From a bacterium (lineage in GTDB: Bacteria; Campylobacterota; Campylobacteria; Campylobacterales; Sulfurimonadaceae): a DNA stretch of 64,000 nucleotides. Both the position numbers and the translations under genes were made by a program. Where the stretch lies: NCBI GenBank assembly GCA_018822665.1, contig JAHJJX010000029.1:1-64000 (forward strand), read 5' to 3'. The notes beneath the pieces are model-generated. The model was not told the origin of the DNA. It ran no database searches and saw nothing but the letters and a program-made list of their open reading frames with translations. Of this stretch, positions 33,253 to 42,889 are shown piece after piece (the first letter of the stretch is position 1; every line of letters starts with the position of its first letter).

Positions 33253-34572
33253 TTAAAAAGCAAGGATTGCAGTCAGATAAACATCATAATAGTTGTCGAC
33301 TAAACCATTTTGAGGACGATTATATGTACACTCTGCATCAAAAGTAATATTTTGACGTAAAAGATAGTTGAATCCTAAAGAAAAAGCATTGTAGTCATAA
33401 TCTTTGATAAAGCCACCTGCAATAGCTTGAGTGTTTTCATTGATATAATTGAGGTAGGCAAATTTAAGACCAAAATTTGGAGAAACTGGATTCATTTGAA
33501 ACTCTACAGATTTGGCTTTATTCCCGGTTTGTTGCATACTAGGACTTGTAAGTAGATTTATCGGTTTAATATCAACACGATTATCGATAACATAACTGAT
33601 AGTCGCCATCATCATGACATTGTCTACTTTTCCTGTCATCTCAAAATCAAAACCATATCCCTCTTTATGAATATTGACAAGGGTTGCCCCTGTGTTAATT
33701 AGCCCTCCGTTTAAGCTTTGATTGCTTGCTTTGGCATCTCCATAGAGCCCAAAAGCGCCAATCATAAAGCTCCAATCATTTAGAGGCAGTGTGTACGCTA
33801 CCCTTGCAAAAGGAATTAAACTTTTTCCGGCATCGATACCTTCGTTATTTTGAGCCGGCACACTGGCTCCAACACTTGCAAAGAGATTGTCATCGCCATA
33901 ATAGAGCTGTAAACCTGTTGCTGGACCATTGCCGATTCCCGTTGCTTGGGCTGCATTGGTGCCATGAGAATTTTCAAACTGTTTCAGCGGTGCATTGAGA
34001 CCGGTATTGAAGTTCTCCATTCCAGAAAAAATACCATTGTTTTGTGTAGAATAAAGAGATACGCCCGTGTATCCATTGAGGGCTTCGTAGGCTAAAACAA
34101 CTTTTCCGCCAAAGAGGACATCATTCTCTTTGGATGGATCACCCGTTAAAGAAACAAGACCTCCAACATTTTCTGCCATGCGCCCTCCAAAGTAGAGACC
34201 GGAAGTTTCAAATACTTGCAGTTCTCCGCGCTGTGTTCCTATGATATCGGTATTCCCTGTATTTAACTTTTGGGTAGTTTGAACGTAGCGTGCTTTTAAA
34301 ACAGCGGAAACATTTAAAGTTGCAGGCAGACCAAGTGCAATTTCAGAGCCCTCGACCAAGGACTGCGTTTCACTTTTGGCATTGTAAAGCGTGTACCCAG
34401 AAAGAGCAAAATTACGGCCGTGATTATTCAACTTTTGCATATTCTGAACATGGCAGCTCATACAATCCTGACCAGTTTGACGAGAGAATCCAGGCAAAGC
34501 ATTGGCTGATTCCGGAAGCATAAAAAGTAAAACACTTGAAAATAAAAGTAAGTTCTTCATGGATGATTTCAT
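33253..34572 (-). CDS. outer-membrane porin-like protein with N-terminal CxxCH
   Basis: Signal peptide, QDCMSCHVQN heme-binding-like motif, beta-barrel-like pattern, terminal Phe. Confidence 0.7.
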   Translation of the reverse strand: MKSSMKNLLLFSSVLLFMLPESANALPGFSRQTGQDCMSCHVQNMQKLNNHGRNFALSGYTLYNAKSETQSLVEGSEIALGLPATLNVSAVLKARYVQTTQKLNTGNTDIIGTQRGELQVFETSGLYFGGRMAENVGGLVSLTGDPSKENDVLFGGKVVLAYEALNGYTGVSLYSTQNNGIFSGMENFNTGLNAPLKQFENSHGTNAAQATGIGNGPATGLQLYYGDDNLFASVGASVPAQNNEGIDAGKSLIPFARVAYTLPLNDWSFMIGAFGLYGDAKASNQSLNGGLINTGATLVNIHKEGYGFDFEMTGKVDNVMMMATISYVIDNRVDIKPINLLTSPSMQQTGNKAKSVEFQMNPVSPNFGLKFAYLNYINENTQAIAGGFIKDYDYNAFSLGFNYLLRQNITFDAECTYNRPQNGLVDNYYDVYLTAILAF

Positions 34573-34587
34573 TAGATACCCCTGTTT

Positions 34588-35955
34588 TTAAAATGAGATT
34601 GTTAGCACTGTTAAAATATCAGCGTAATCTTTAATATCTTGTTTTTTCGGTTGAACCATAGACCCTTCCATGGTCAACATAATATTTTGGCGGAATGAAT
34701 AATCAAAACCGAGTGTGTACGCATTTTTGTCTTTGACATCAATTTTGTCGGGCTGGTAAGTATGAGGACCCTTGTCATCGACACTCATAAAGGCTATTTT
34801 GATACCGAGTGAATCTATCGGATACATTTCTAATTCAAGAGAGGAAGCTTCCATAGCCGAATCCGCAGGATCTCCGTAGATACTATCTTGTGGATTTATT
34901 GTAGAGATATAGTTCATCATAGAAGGACGATCTAAGGTGGTGTTGTTTTTAAGCACTGCATTGATTGTCAAAATAGTGTCCATTGATAAAACTTCCCCCT
35001 CTAATTGCAAATCAATACCATACGCTTCTTTTTTTGTTTTTACAAGAACTTGAGGCACCAAACCGGAGAGTGAAGGTTCATACACTGTATTGCTGGCCTT
35101 TGCTGAGCCATTAATACCATAAGCCCCGATGATGAGCCTTAGGTTTCCAATCGGCTGTTCGTAAGCAAGGCGCGCAAAAGGAATTAAATATTTTCCAATG
35201 TCGATTCCGTCACTGTTATGTATAGGTACATAGGCTCCAAGTGTTGCAAATAAGTTTTCACCTGAATAAAAAACCTGTAATCCGGTAGCCGCTCCGCTTG
35301 CCAAGTCGGCAGCCTGCGCCGCATTTGTGAGTTTATGATTTTCAAACTGGCGAAGCGGTTTGTAAAGTCCCGTGTTGTAAGTTTCCATACCGGTAAAGGG
35401 ACCATAGTTATTAGTGGAAAAAATAGAAAGACCCGCGTAGCCTTGCCCCATTTCATAGGATGCTGCGACTTTACCGCCGATAATAGCTTTGCCCTCTTTT
35501 TCGCGGAACTCTATAACTGTACCGATATTATCGGCCACGCGGCCGGCAAGATTGATAGTCGAAGTTTTGAAGATTTCATATACGCCTCGATTATTACTGA
35601 GATAATCTCCATTTTTTGCTTCTAAAACATCACCATTTCCGTTTACAACATCATAACCTTTGTCAAACCTGGCTTTGAGCATGAGAGACATATTGAGTAC
35701 AGAGGGAAGACTAAGACCGACATCATCACCGACGAGGAGAGATTGCGGACCGCTTTTTGTACTCATAGTATAAGCTGAATGGGCGAACTGACGCCCAAAA
35801 CTATTGAGTTTTGTTTGATTGCCTGCGTGACACATCATACATTCCAATCCTGTTTGCCTAGAAAAGGCAGGAATAGCATGCGCACTCTCAAGAAAAACAA
35901 ATAAAACTAAAAAATAAAAAAGCGGGGAATAGGGTTGTATTCGCTTCATAATCAC
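34588..35955 (-). CDS. outer-membrane porin-like protein with N-terminal CxxCH (paralogue of the neighbouring gene)
   Basis: LECMMCHAGN; shares PAFSRQTGxxCMxCH, GRxFAxSxYT and GxxxxYNTGLxxPLxQFEN with the adjacent ORF. Confidence 0.72.
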   Translation of the reverse strand: MIMKRIQPYSPLFYFLVLFVFLESAHAIPAFSRQTGLECMMCHAGNQTKLNSFGRQFAHSAYTMSTKSGPQSLLVGDDVGLSLPSVLNMSLMLKARFDKGYDVVNGNGDVLEAKNGDYLSNNRGVYEIFKTSTINLAGRVADNIGTVIEFREKEGKAIIGGKVAASYEMGQGYAGLSIFSTNNYGPFTGMETYNTGLYKPLRQFENHKLTNAAQAADLASGAATGLQVFYSGENLFATLGAYVPIHNSDGIDIGKYLIPFARLAYEQPIGNLRLIIGAYGINGSAKASNTVYEPSLSGLVPQVLVKTKKEAYGIDLQLEGEVLSMDTILTINAVLKNNTTLDRPSMMNYISTINPQDSIYGDPADSAMEASSLELEMYPIDSLGIKIAFMSVDDKGPHTYQPDKIDVKDKNAYTLGFDYSFRQNIMLTMEGSMVQPKKQDIKDYADILTVLTISF

Positions 35956-36119
35956 TCTTTTGCGTAAGATTATATGCTAATTATACAATACAAAAAAATA
36001 AAATCAATCACACTAAAAGGTGAATTATTTAATTTTCTTGAATAATAAAAATTAAATTACATTTTAAGTTTAACTAATATAGACTTATACAAAAATATAA
36101 TAAGTGAAGGATTCAAAAA

Positions 36120-36419
36120 ATGAGAAAGATAGTTGCTGTGTTGGTGTTGAGTTCTTTGTCGTTGTTGGCTTTTGATAATGAGAAAATATATAAAGAATGC
36201 AGTATGTGTCATGGTAAAAACGGTGACAAAACAGCCCTCAACAGCTCTCCGCAGCTCTCTTCTTTAAGTGAGGAAGAATTAACTGTAAAACTTAAAAGGA
36301 TATTGGACGGTACGAGTGAAATTTCTAAGAAATATCTTTCTTTGCATAAAATGAAACTAAAATCAGTGAGTGAGGATGATGTTGCGGGATTTGCAAGCCA
36401 TATCCACAATCTAAAATAA
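36120..36419 (+). CDS. small periplasmic c-type cytochrome
   Basis: Signal peptide; YKECSMCHGKNGDK. Confidence 0.88.
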   Translation: MRKIVAVLVLSSLSLLAFDNEKIYKECSMCHGKNGDKTALNSSPQLSSLSEEELTVKLKRILDGTSEISKKYLSLHKMKLKSVSEDDVAGFASHIHNLK

Positions 36420-36539
36420 TTAAAAAAAATATTTTTAAAATAGTATGCAAATGTAAGAGCTCGGAGAAGTTTTCTTTAATCTTTAGAAAATAAAATGCGG
36501 GTATAATCACGCTCTTAAATTTTTTGCATAGGAGTACGT

Positions 36540-38624
36540 TTGCCTCTTTCTCGTTTAAATCAAGAACAGTATGCCGCTGCTACTTCCTTTCATTCACAAA
36601 ATCTTATCATCGCATCTGCGGGAACGGGAAAAACTTCCACAATAGTAGGAAGAATCGCGCATCTCTTAGGTGCAGGTGTAAAACCGCATGAAATTTTACT
36701 CCTTACTTTTACAAATAAAGCTGCCGCAGAGATGGTAGAACGTGTTGCTTCTTTTTTTGGAAACGAGGTGGCTTCAAAAATAGATGCCGGAACTTTTCAT
36801 GCGGTGAGTTACAGATGGCTGAAAAAACAAGATAAAAAAGTAGTTTTAAAACAACAACGGGAATTGAAAACACTTTTTAGAAGTGTCTATGAAAAACGCT
36901 CCTTTATGCACATCGATGCAGAGACTACCCCTTATGGGGGAAATTATCTTTATGATTTATACTCTTTTTATCAAAATACGGAACTAGAAAATAATTTTGA
37001 GAGCTGGATAATAGAAAAATATCCTGAGCATGATTTGTTTGCGATGATTTATGCAGATATAGTGGATGAGTTTGAAACACTTAAAAAAGAGTACGGATTT
37101 TTGAACTTTAATGATTTGCTTATAAATTTTAGAGATTTGTGTAAAAGTAAAGAACTGGGTTATAAAGAGGTTCTGGTTGATGAGTATCAAGATACAAATG
37201 CACTTCAGGGAACGCTTATAGAAGCTATGAATCCGCCCTCACTGTTTTGTGTCGGGGATTATGACCAGAGTATTTATGCTTTTAACGGTGCGGATATTTC
37301 CATTATAGGTTCATTTTCCACGAAGTTTCCACATGCCAAGGTGCATACCCTTACAAAAAATTACCGTTCAACGCTTGCGATACTTTCTTTGGCAACAAAG
37401 GTGATTGAGCATAATGACAGAATCTATCCAAAGCAGTTGGAAGTTACAAGAAATAAAGAGGCACAGGCACCAAAACTTCTGGCGTATGATGAGTTGTTTG
37501 ACCAATACCATGCAATGGCCGCACAGATACGAGACTCGCAAACACCAAGAGAAGAGATAGCTGTCATCTACAGAAACAACTCCTCGGCGGACGGGATAGA
37601 GGTAGGATTAAGAGAGTTAAATATACCGTGCAAAAGAAAAGGGGGAACAAGTTTTTTTGATTCTAAAGAAGTGAAATCTGTTCTTGACCTTTATACGCTT
37701 CTTGTAAATGAATCGGATATGATGGCTTTTATCCACCTGTTTGAGTATGCAAGGGGAATAGGAAGCGCAATGGCAAAAGAGATGTATATTGCTTTAAAAA
37801 CTCTTGGCCACGGCTCTATATTTTATGGATTGTATGCTCCCGATGTATCGATTAGCAATCCTTTTGAGAAAAGAAAACTTAATCATCAGTTAGGTCTTTT
37901 TGATGATTTCTTGGAATTAGGAGCCGTAGGAAAATTTGCAAAGCTTGGTTTTGAAGACAAGTTTATGAAAAACCCAATTTTAAAGCATCCAAAACTCTCA
38001 AAAGACGGAGCGGTTTTTTTACACGATTTTTATTGTTTGTACAGAGATTTAAAAGGGATAAAACAGCCCCGCAGTATTATAAAAAAGATAGTAGCATCTG
38101 CTTTGTTTAAGCATATTGTTGAACTTTTGGCCGCTAAAAGAGCAACACTCAAAGATGGAAGTATTGATGAAAAGCTTCAAGAGGGGGCACGCACCAACAT
38201 AGCCAGAAAAGGATTATTGCTAGAAGAATTGTCCAAGCCTTACAGTGAACACGAAAGATTTTTGAATGCCATGATTTTAGGTTCTCAGGATTTAACGCAG
38301 GGAGAGGGGGTGAATCTGCTCAGTGTCCATGCTTCAAAAGGTTTGGAATATAAAGAGGTCTATGTGGTTGATTTAATGGATGGAAGATTTCCAAACAGAA
38401 AACTGATGCAAAGAGGCGGTTCTTTGGACGAAGAAAGACGTTTATTTTACGTGGCAGTGACAAGAGCAAAAGACATTTTGTATCTAAGCTTTGCAAAGTT
38501 CGATAAGATAAAAAAGATGGACTTCGTGCCATCTTTGTTTTTGTATGAGGCAGGGCTAGTCCCCAAAGATGAAGCTTACAGGGCCTTAGTTTTAAAAGAG
38601 GCAGAAAAAGAAGATAAAGAATAA
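36540..38624 (+). CDS. UvrD/Rep/PcrA-type ATP-dependent DNA helicase
   Basis: ASAGTGKTSTIVGRI Walker A, VDEYQDTNALQ, LLSVHASKGLEYKEVYVVDL, EERRLFYVAVTRAK. Confidence 0.95.
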   Translation: MPLSRLNQEQYAAATSFHSQNLIIASAGTGKTSTIVGRIAHLLGAGVKPHEILLLTFTNKAAAEMVERVASFFGNEVASKIDAGTFHAVSYRWLKKQDKKVVLKQQRELKTLFRSVYEKRSFMHIDAETTPYGGNYLYDLYSFYQNTELENNFESWIIEKYPEHDLFAMIYADIVDEFETLKKEYGFLNFNDLLINFRDLCKSKELGYKEVLVDEYQDTNALQGTLIEAMNPPSLFCVGDYDQSIYAFNGADISIIGSFSTKFPHAKVHTLTKNYRSTLAILSLATKVIEHNDRIYPKQLEVTRNKEAQAPKLLAYDELFDQYHAMAAQIRDSQTPREEIAVIYRNNSSADGIEVGLRELNIPCKRKGGTSFFDSKEVKSVLDLYTLLVNESDMMAFIHLFEYARGIGSAMAKEMYIALKTLGHGSIFYGLYAPDVSISNPFEKRKLNHQLGLFDDFLELGAVGKFAKLGFEDKFMKNPILKHPKLSKDGAVFLHDFYCLYRDLKGIKQPRSIIKKIVASALFKHIVELLAAKRATLKDGSIDEKLQEGARTNIARKGLLLEELSKPYSEHERFLNAMILGSQDLTQGEGVNLLSVHASKGLEYKEVYVVDLMDGRFPNRKLMQRGGSLDEERRLFYVAVTRAKDILYLSFAKFDKIKKMDFVPSLFLYEAGLVPKDEAYRALVLKEAEKEDKE
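37327..37337 (-). repeat. GGCATGTGGAA motif copy (exact), inside UvrD-type helicase gene
   Basis: TTCCACATGCC on + strand. Confidence 0.95.
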
Positions 38625-38627
38625 TTT

Positions 38628-39080
38628 TTAATATGTCAGTATATTGCCTCTGTCTTTTTCAGATATTTCAACGAGATATAAATTGATAAAGTTAAAATAA
38701 TTAAAGATTTCAGGTTCTATGGCATTCACGGAACTAAAAACTTTAATATCTTTGAGCACATTGTATTCAATATGATTGATAAGTGAAAAGCTATGCTCTA
38801 CATCCGTAAAAGGCAAAAATACAAAATTAAAATAAGAATCTTTAATTTGAATAATATTTCTTATATCACTTAATCTTATATGTTCTATTATTAAATTGGA
38901 TATATCATGTTCTGAATACAATAAGATTAAAGTAATCGGCACATTGTATCTCTTAACATTGTAGGTACATTCGTCAATTAAAGGTTGTAACTCTGCAACT
39001 AGCAAGTCCGTCACTGCTTTTTGTGTCATTTTGGTTTTTAAAAAATCATTTGTTACATCTGTCATAATTTTCCCTTTCAA
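38628..39080 (-). CDS. hypothetical protein (possible degenerate GGDEF-like domain)
   Basis: 150 aa ORF; pattern ELQPLIDECTYNVKRYNVPITLILLYSEHD resembles a GGDEF N-terminus without a GGDEF motif. Confidence 0.45.
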   Translation of the reverse strand: MKGKIMTDVTNDFLKTKMTQKAVTDLLVAELQPLIDECTYNVKRYNVPITLILLYSEHDISNLIIEHIRLSDIRNIIQIKDSYFNFVFLPFTDVEHSFSLINHIEYNVLKDIKVFSSVNAIEPEIFNYFNFINLYLVEISEKDRGNILTY

Positions 39081-39104
39081 TAATTCAACTATAACATTAT
39101 ATAA

Positions 39105-39890
39105 TTAATCGGCTCTCATTTTTCTAATTTCTATAAAATAAGTATGTCCCAAATATATTACGTAAAAAACAGCGCCAAAAAATATGGCAAAGGGAATAAG
39201 GGAAACAAGATAAAGCGCTAAAGTTTTCATTCTCAGTGTATTTGCATTCAGGTATTTTATCTTTTTATCCTCTTCTCTTGTACAAATATTTGAAGAAATA
39301 TCATACGTCATCACCTTATGAAAGAAATAATACAGAGGAAAATTTAATGCAATGATGTTTAAAAGCGGAATAAAGTAAAGAGGTATGAAAACTAAAAAAA
39401 GTAAAAACATTACAAATGTCCACTTGATAATTAAGAAGAGTGCCTCAATGATGCTTGAATGTCCAAGAAGCTCCACATCCTGATAGTGTCTGCGTTGAAG
39501 CTCTTTTAAAACCATAGGTGTTAAAAAACCAATAACCAAGACAGCTACGAAAATTGACACATAAAGCATAAAAAAACCGCCAATGGCATAAACTAAAAAG
39601 CTTACTATCCATGAAGTAACGGCATAACTCATTAAAAATTTTATAATGGCATCGCCTTGGAGTTGTGCGGTAAAACTCTCCGTATGCTCTATGGCGTTTT
39701 GAAGAGTTGTTTGTGAAGTTTGCACTTCAAGCGTACCGAGTTGCTCGAGTCCGATACCGGCTATTATAAAAAATATAAGATACATAGCCAAGACGCTGAT
39801 TACAAATGGAAGTATGGAGAATTTGAGCATTTTAGCACTAAAAAAATCTTGAATGCTACGCGTCAATATCTCTTTTTCACTCTCAATCAT
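39105..39890 (-). CDS. EI24 domain / CysZ-like membrane protein
   Basis: Multi-TM 261 aa with FIPLYFIPLLNIIALNFPLYYFFHKVMTYD. Confidence 0.7.
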   Translation of the reverse strand: MIESEKEILTRSIQDFFSAKMLKFSILPFVISVLAMYLIFFIIAGIGLEQLGTLEVQTSQTTLQNAIEHTESFTAQLQGDAIIKFLMSYAVTSWIVSFLVYAIGGFFMLYVSIFVAVLVIGFLTPMVLKELQRRHYQDVELLGHSSIIEALFLIIKWTFVMFLLFLVFIPLYFIPLLNIIALNFPLYYFFHKVMTYDISSNICTREEDKKIKYLNANTLRMKTLALYLVSLIPFAIFFGAVFYVIYLGHTYFIEIRKMRAD

Positions 39891-39914
39891 AATGCTTCAT
39901 TCCAGCAGATTCTC

Positions 39915-40880
39915 TCATTTTTTACTCCATATTTTTCTGTTTAGTTTTAACTCTTCAACGATGCCTAGCGCTAAGTGCAGTGTTTTTACATATTCCATAG
40001 CTATTTTATACTCTAAAAGTGAACGAAAAACAGACGGCTCAAATAAATCTTTGTCATAGTAGATTGCTATATGGATGGCATCACCTATAAATGAAACATA
40101 TACCGGATGTTCGGATTTCTTTTTAAACTCCAAGAGTCTTTGCATGAGTGAATGTGAAAGTATATATCTTGCTTCAATCTGGTCGCTTGAATAAACAACA
40201 AACTCTTTTTCAAATGCGCTATTATCCATTTTAACCAATTCTTCTCTTGCACCGTTTTTTGATTGCAGCCAGTGTCCGATGAGGTCTCCGAAAGTATTTT
40301 GTGCACTGTCGGGGAGCACTATTGTTTTAGCATCAAAATTTTTATTGAATTCAGCAACGATAAAAATACCTTTAAAAATAGTACTCCAACTCTCTCTTCC
40401 TTTGGAATCTTTATGTCTTTTTTGTGCATGAACATCTGAAAATTCTATTTTCGTTCCGTCCATTTCCCCTTTAACATAATCATTTCCGCTCATTCTATCG
40501 GGTCTTGAGGTAAAAAGCTCTGACTTTTCAAAAAGAAACTGTGGAATATATTCGTTGCTGGAATAATGCAGTTTTTCATCTATGGCGTGGATAAGAGGCT
40601 GTATAATTTTATCTTTAAACTCTTGCGTATAATCTTTTATAAGAAACTTATAGATAATAGCTCCGATTCCGATATATGCGAAACCGACAAAGAGAATAAA
40701 ATTTAGATTTTGCAGTAAATCATTGAGAAAAATAAAACATATTACAGCTACAAAAAGTGTATAAAGGGAGCCTATTAGAAGGATTCTGTAACGTAAATGC
40801 TCTCTATCTTTTTCTAACTTTTTTAAAACAGGATAGAGATTTTTATAATAAAAATCGGTGAGCTCGCTTGCACTTTTCAT
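39915..40880 (-). CDS. DUF3137-like membrane protein
   Basis: Two N-terminal TM helices, FKGIFIVAEFNK segment; adjacent to lemA as often seen. Confidence 0.7.
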   Translation of the reverse strand: MKSASELTDFYYKNLYPVLKKLEKDREHLRYRILLIGSLYTLFVAVICFIFLNDLLQNLNFILFVGFAYIGIGAIIYKFLIKDYTQEFKDKIIQPLIHAIDEKLHYSSNEYIPQFLFEKSELFTSRPDRMSGNDYVKGEMDGTKIEFSDVHAQKRHKDSKGRESWSTIFKGIFIVAEFNKNFDAKTIVLPDSAQNTFGDLIGHWLQSKNGAREELVKMDNSAFEKEFVVYSSDQIEARYILSHSLMQRLLEFKKKSEHPVYVSFIGDAIHIAIYYDKDLFEPSVFRSLLEYKIAMEYVKTLHLALGIVEELKLNRKIWSKK

Positions 40881-40894
40881 TTAAAAATACGCCC

Positions 40895-41449
40895 TTAGCT
40901 AAAAAGCTCTTTGACATTTATATTGTTTCTTTGTGTTTCATGTATTTCAAATACTTCTTTTCTTGTGTAGTTCATTGCAGAAGCCATAAAATTTGTGGGA
41001 ATCATCTCTATTGCATTGTTGTAATCTGTGACAGCTTGATTGTAGGCGCGCCTTGCCGCTGAAATTTGCTCCTCTGTTTCATTGAGAGAGTGCTGAAGAT
41101 GCATTACATTTTCATTTGCTTTAAGCTGCGGATAATTTTCAACCGCAACCATAATGGAACCAAGGGCAGAACTTACTTTTGCATCAAGAGCTATTTTTTG
41201 CGCATCAGAAAGATTTGGTTTATTTGCATCTGCGCGAAGCTTCGTAATCTCTTGTAAAAGCGACTTTTCATGCTCCATATATTTACTCACGCTTGCCACA
41301 AGATTTGGGATGAGGTCATACCTTTTTTTGAGAACGGTATCTACACCTGCAAAAATATTTTCAACCTGATTCTTCTTCGAGACAAGCGAGTTGTACATTA
41401 AAATTAAAATGAGAGCTACTACGGCTGCGACTATGAGCAATGTTGGCAT
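40895..41449 (-). CDS. lemA: LemA family protein
   Basis: YNSLVSKKNQVENIFAGVDTVLKKRYDLIPNLV...YPQLKANENVMHLQ. Confidence 0.95.
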   Translation of the reverse strand: MPTLLIVAAVVALILILMYNSLVSKKNQVENIFAGVDTVLKKRYDLIPNLVASVSKYMEHEKSLLQEITKLRADANKPNLSDAQKIALDAKVSSALGSIMVAVENYPQLKANENVMHLQHSLNETEEQISAARRAYNQAVTDYNNAIEMIPTNFMASAMNYTRKEVFEIHETQRNNINVKELFS

Positions 41450-41455
41450 GTGGAG
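41445..41455 (+). repeat. GGCATGTGGAA motif copy (1 mismatch), spans start codon of lemA
   Basis: GGCATGTGGAg. Confidence 0.8.
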
Positions 41456-41487
41456 ATCCTTTTTTTATTATTATAATATTTTTATTT

Positions 41488-42261
41488 TTAAAAGTTATAC
41501 TTGAGAGTATATATAAATCCGTCTTGATATCCATTGTATCCAAGTTTATATAAGGCATAGCGGTATTGTATTCCTGATGTAAAATCTTCGCTCGGATGCC
41601 ACCAGACACTCAGCGCTCCTTGAATACCATAAGATTTTCCATCCCCCACGGGAGAGCCGTCGCTTGCTAAATAGTGTTCTTTTACTCTTGCAAACTCCAT
41701 TTCATGCCATTGTGAAACAGACATGTTTTCACTGTTTTTTTTAAATTTATAGTTGAGCAGCCATCCTGCCATATAGCCGTTCATGCCGCTATAGTAAGTA
41801 CTTTGCTGATAATGGGGAGCTAAAAATGGCTGAAATAAAAGAGCATCTGTTTGTATTTTATAGGAGATGCCTGCTATAAAGTTAGACACATAATAAGATT
41901 GAGAGTACAGGTTGTAGTCTTGCGCATACAAATACCAATTGCTCTTTGCGATTTGAACATCAAGCACAGGTTTAAAAACATACCTTCTATCGTTCATAGG
42001 AGTTTCATTCTCCGTATGCGTTGGATTTTCTATATCTGTAAACATATAAACATTGCCCCATTCAAATCCTACCCCGCCCTCGAATTCTAAATAAGCAAAA
42101 CTTTTTTGAAAAGACCTTTCCTGCGTTGCTTGAGTCCAACTAAGGTAGTTGATGCTGAGGTTTGAGAATGAATATTTTGTTTGAAAAAGACTATCGCTCC
42201 GGGCACTTGCTAAAGAAAAGAAGAGAAATAAATAAATAAATTTTTTTTGTAAATGAGGCAT
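41488..42261 (-). CDS. Tsx-like nucleoside-channel / DUF5020 outer-membrane protein
   Basis: Signal peptide, FSNLSINYLSW, GVGFEWGNVYMFTDIENP, C-terminal YTLKYNF. Confidence 0.65.
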   Translation of the reverse strand: MPHLQKKFIYLFLFFSLASARSDSLFQTKYSFSNLSINYLSWTQATQERSFQKSFAYLEFEGGVGFEWGNVYMFTDIENPTHTENETPMNDRRYVFKPVLDVQIAKSNWYLYAQDYNLYSQSYYVSNFIAGISYKIQTDALLFQPFLAPHYQQSTYYSGMNGYMAGWLLNYKFKKNSENMSVSQWHEMEFARVKEHYLASDGSPVGDGKSYGIQGALSVWWHPSEDFTSGIQYRYALYKLGYNGYQDGFIYTLKYNF

Positions 42262-42388
42262 AAACGCTCCAGCTTCGTTTTTCGTATAGATTTTAGTATA
42301 TTGTGTCTTAAAAGAGCTTAGGTCAATACATTTTTAATTAAATAAGGCTATAATCATTTTTAATAAAATTAAACCTAAAAGTATAAGT

Positions 42389-42889
42389 ATGAAAAAGATA
42401 TATATCGCCGGACCGGATGTATTTGAAACAGATTCTGTTGAGATTGGAAGAAAATATTCTGTTCTTTGTCTAAGATATGGTTATGAAGGACTCTATCCTT
42501 TGGATAATATCATTAATTTTAATCAGGATAAAAACAAGATAGCGCAGGATATCTTCAAAGCAAATGAAGAACTGATAAAAAAAGCAGATATAGTTGTGGC
42601 AAATCTCAACTCATTTCGGGGAAAAGAAGCGGATAGCGGGACGGTTTGGGAGTGTGGATATGCGTATGGGCTTGGCAAGAAAGTTTATGGATATATGGAT
42701 TCCACTCTCTCTTATATCAATCATTTTAATGAAAATGAGAAAATGTTTAACGGTGATATTTATGTTGATAATGACGCAAAAATAATAGAAGATTTTGATT
42801 ACCCCCTCAACTTGATGATAGCATGTTCGGCACTTCGTATTATTGAGGGTGGCTTTGAAGATGTATTAAAAAGTATAAATGAAGTATAA
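42389..42889 (+). CDS. nucleoside 2-deoxyribosyltransferase
   Basis: KKIYIAGPDVF N-terminus, ADIVVANLNSFRGKEADSGTVWECGYA. Confidence 0.9.
   Translation: MKKIYIAGPDVFETDSVEIGRKYSVLCLRYGYEGLYPLDNIINFNQDKNKIAQDIFKANEELIKKADIVVANLNSFRGKEADSGTVWECGYAYGLGKKVYGYMDSTLSYINHFNENEKMFNGDIYVDNDAKIIEDFDYPLNLMIACSALRIIEGGFEDVLKSINEV

Noticed and set aside
38628-39080. Active diguanylate cyclase
   Set aside because: No GGDEF/GGEEF signature; at most a degenerate domain.
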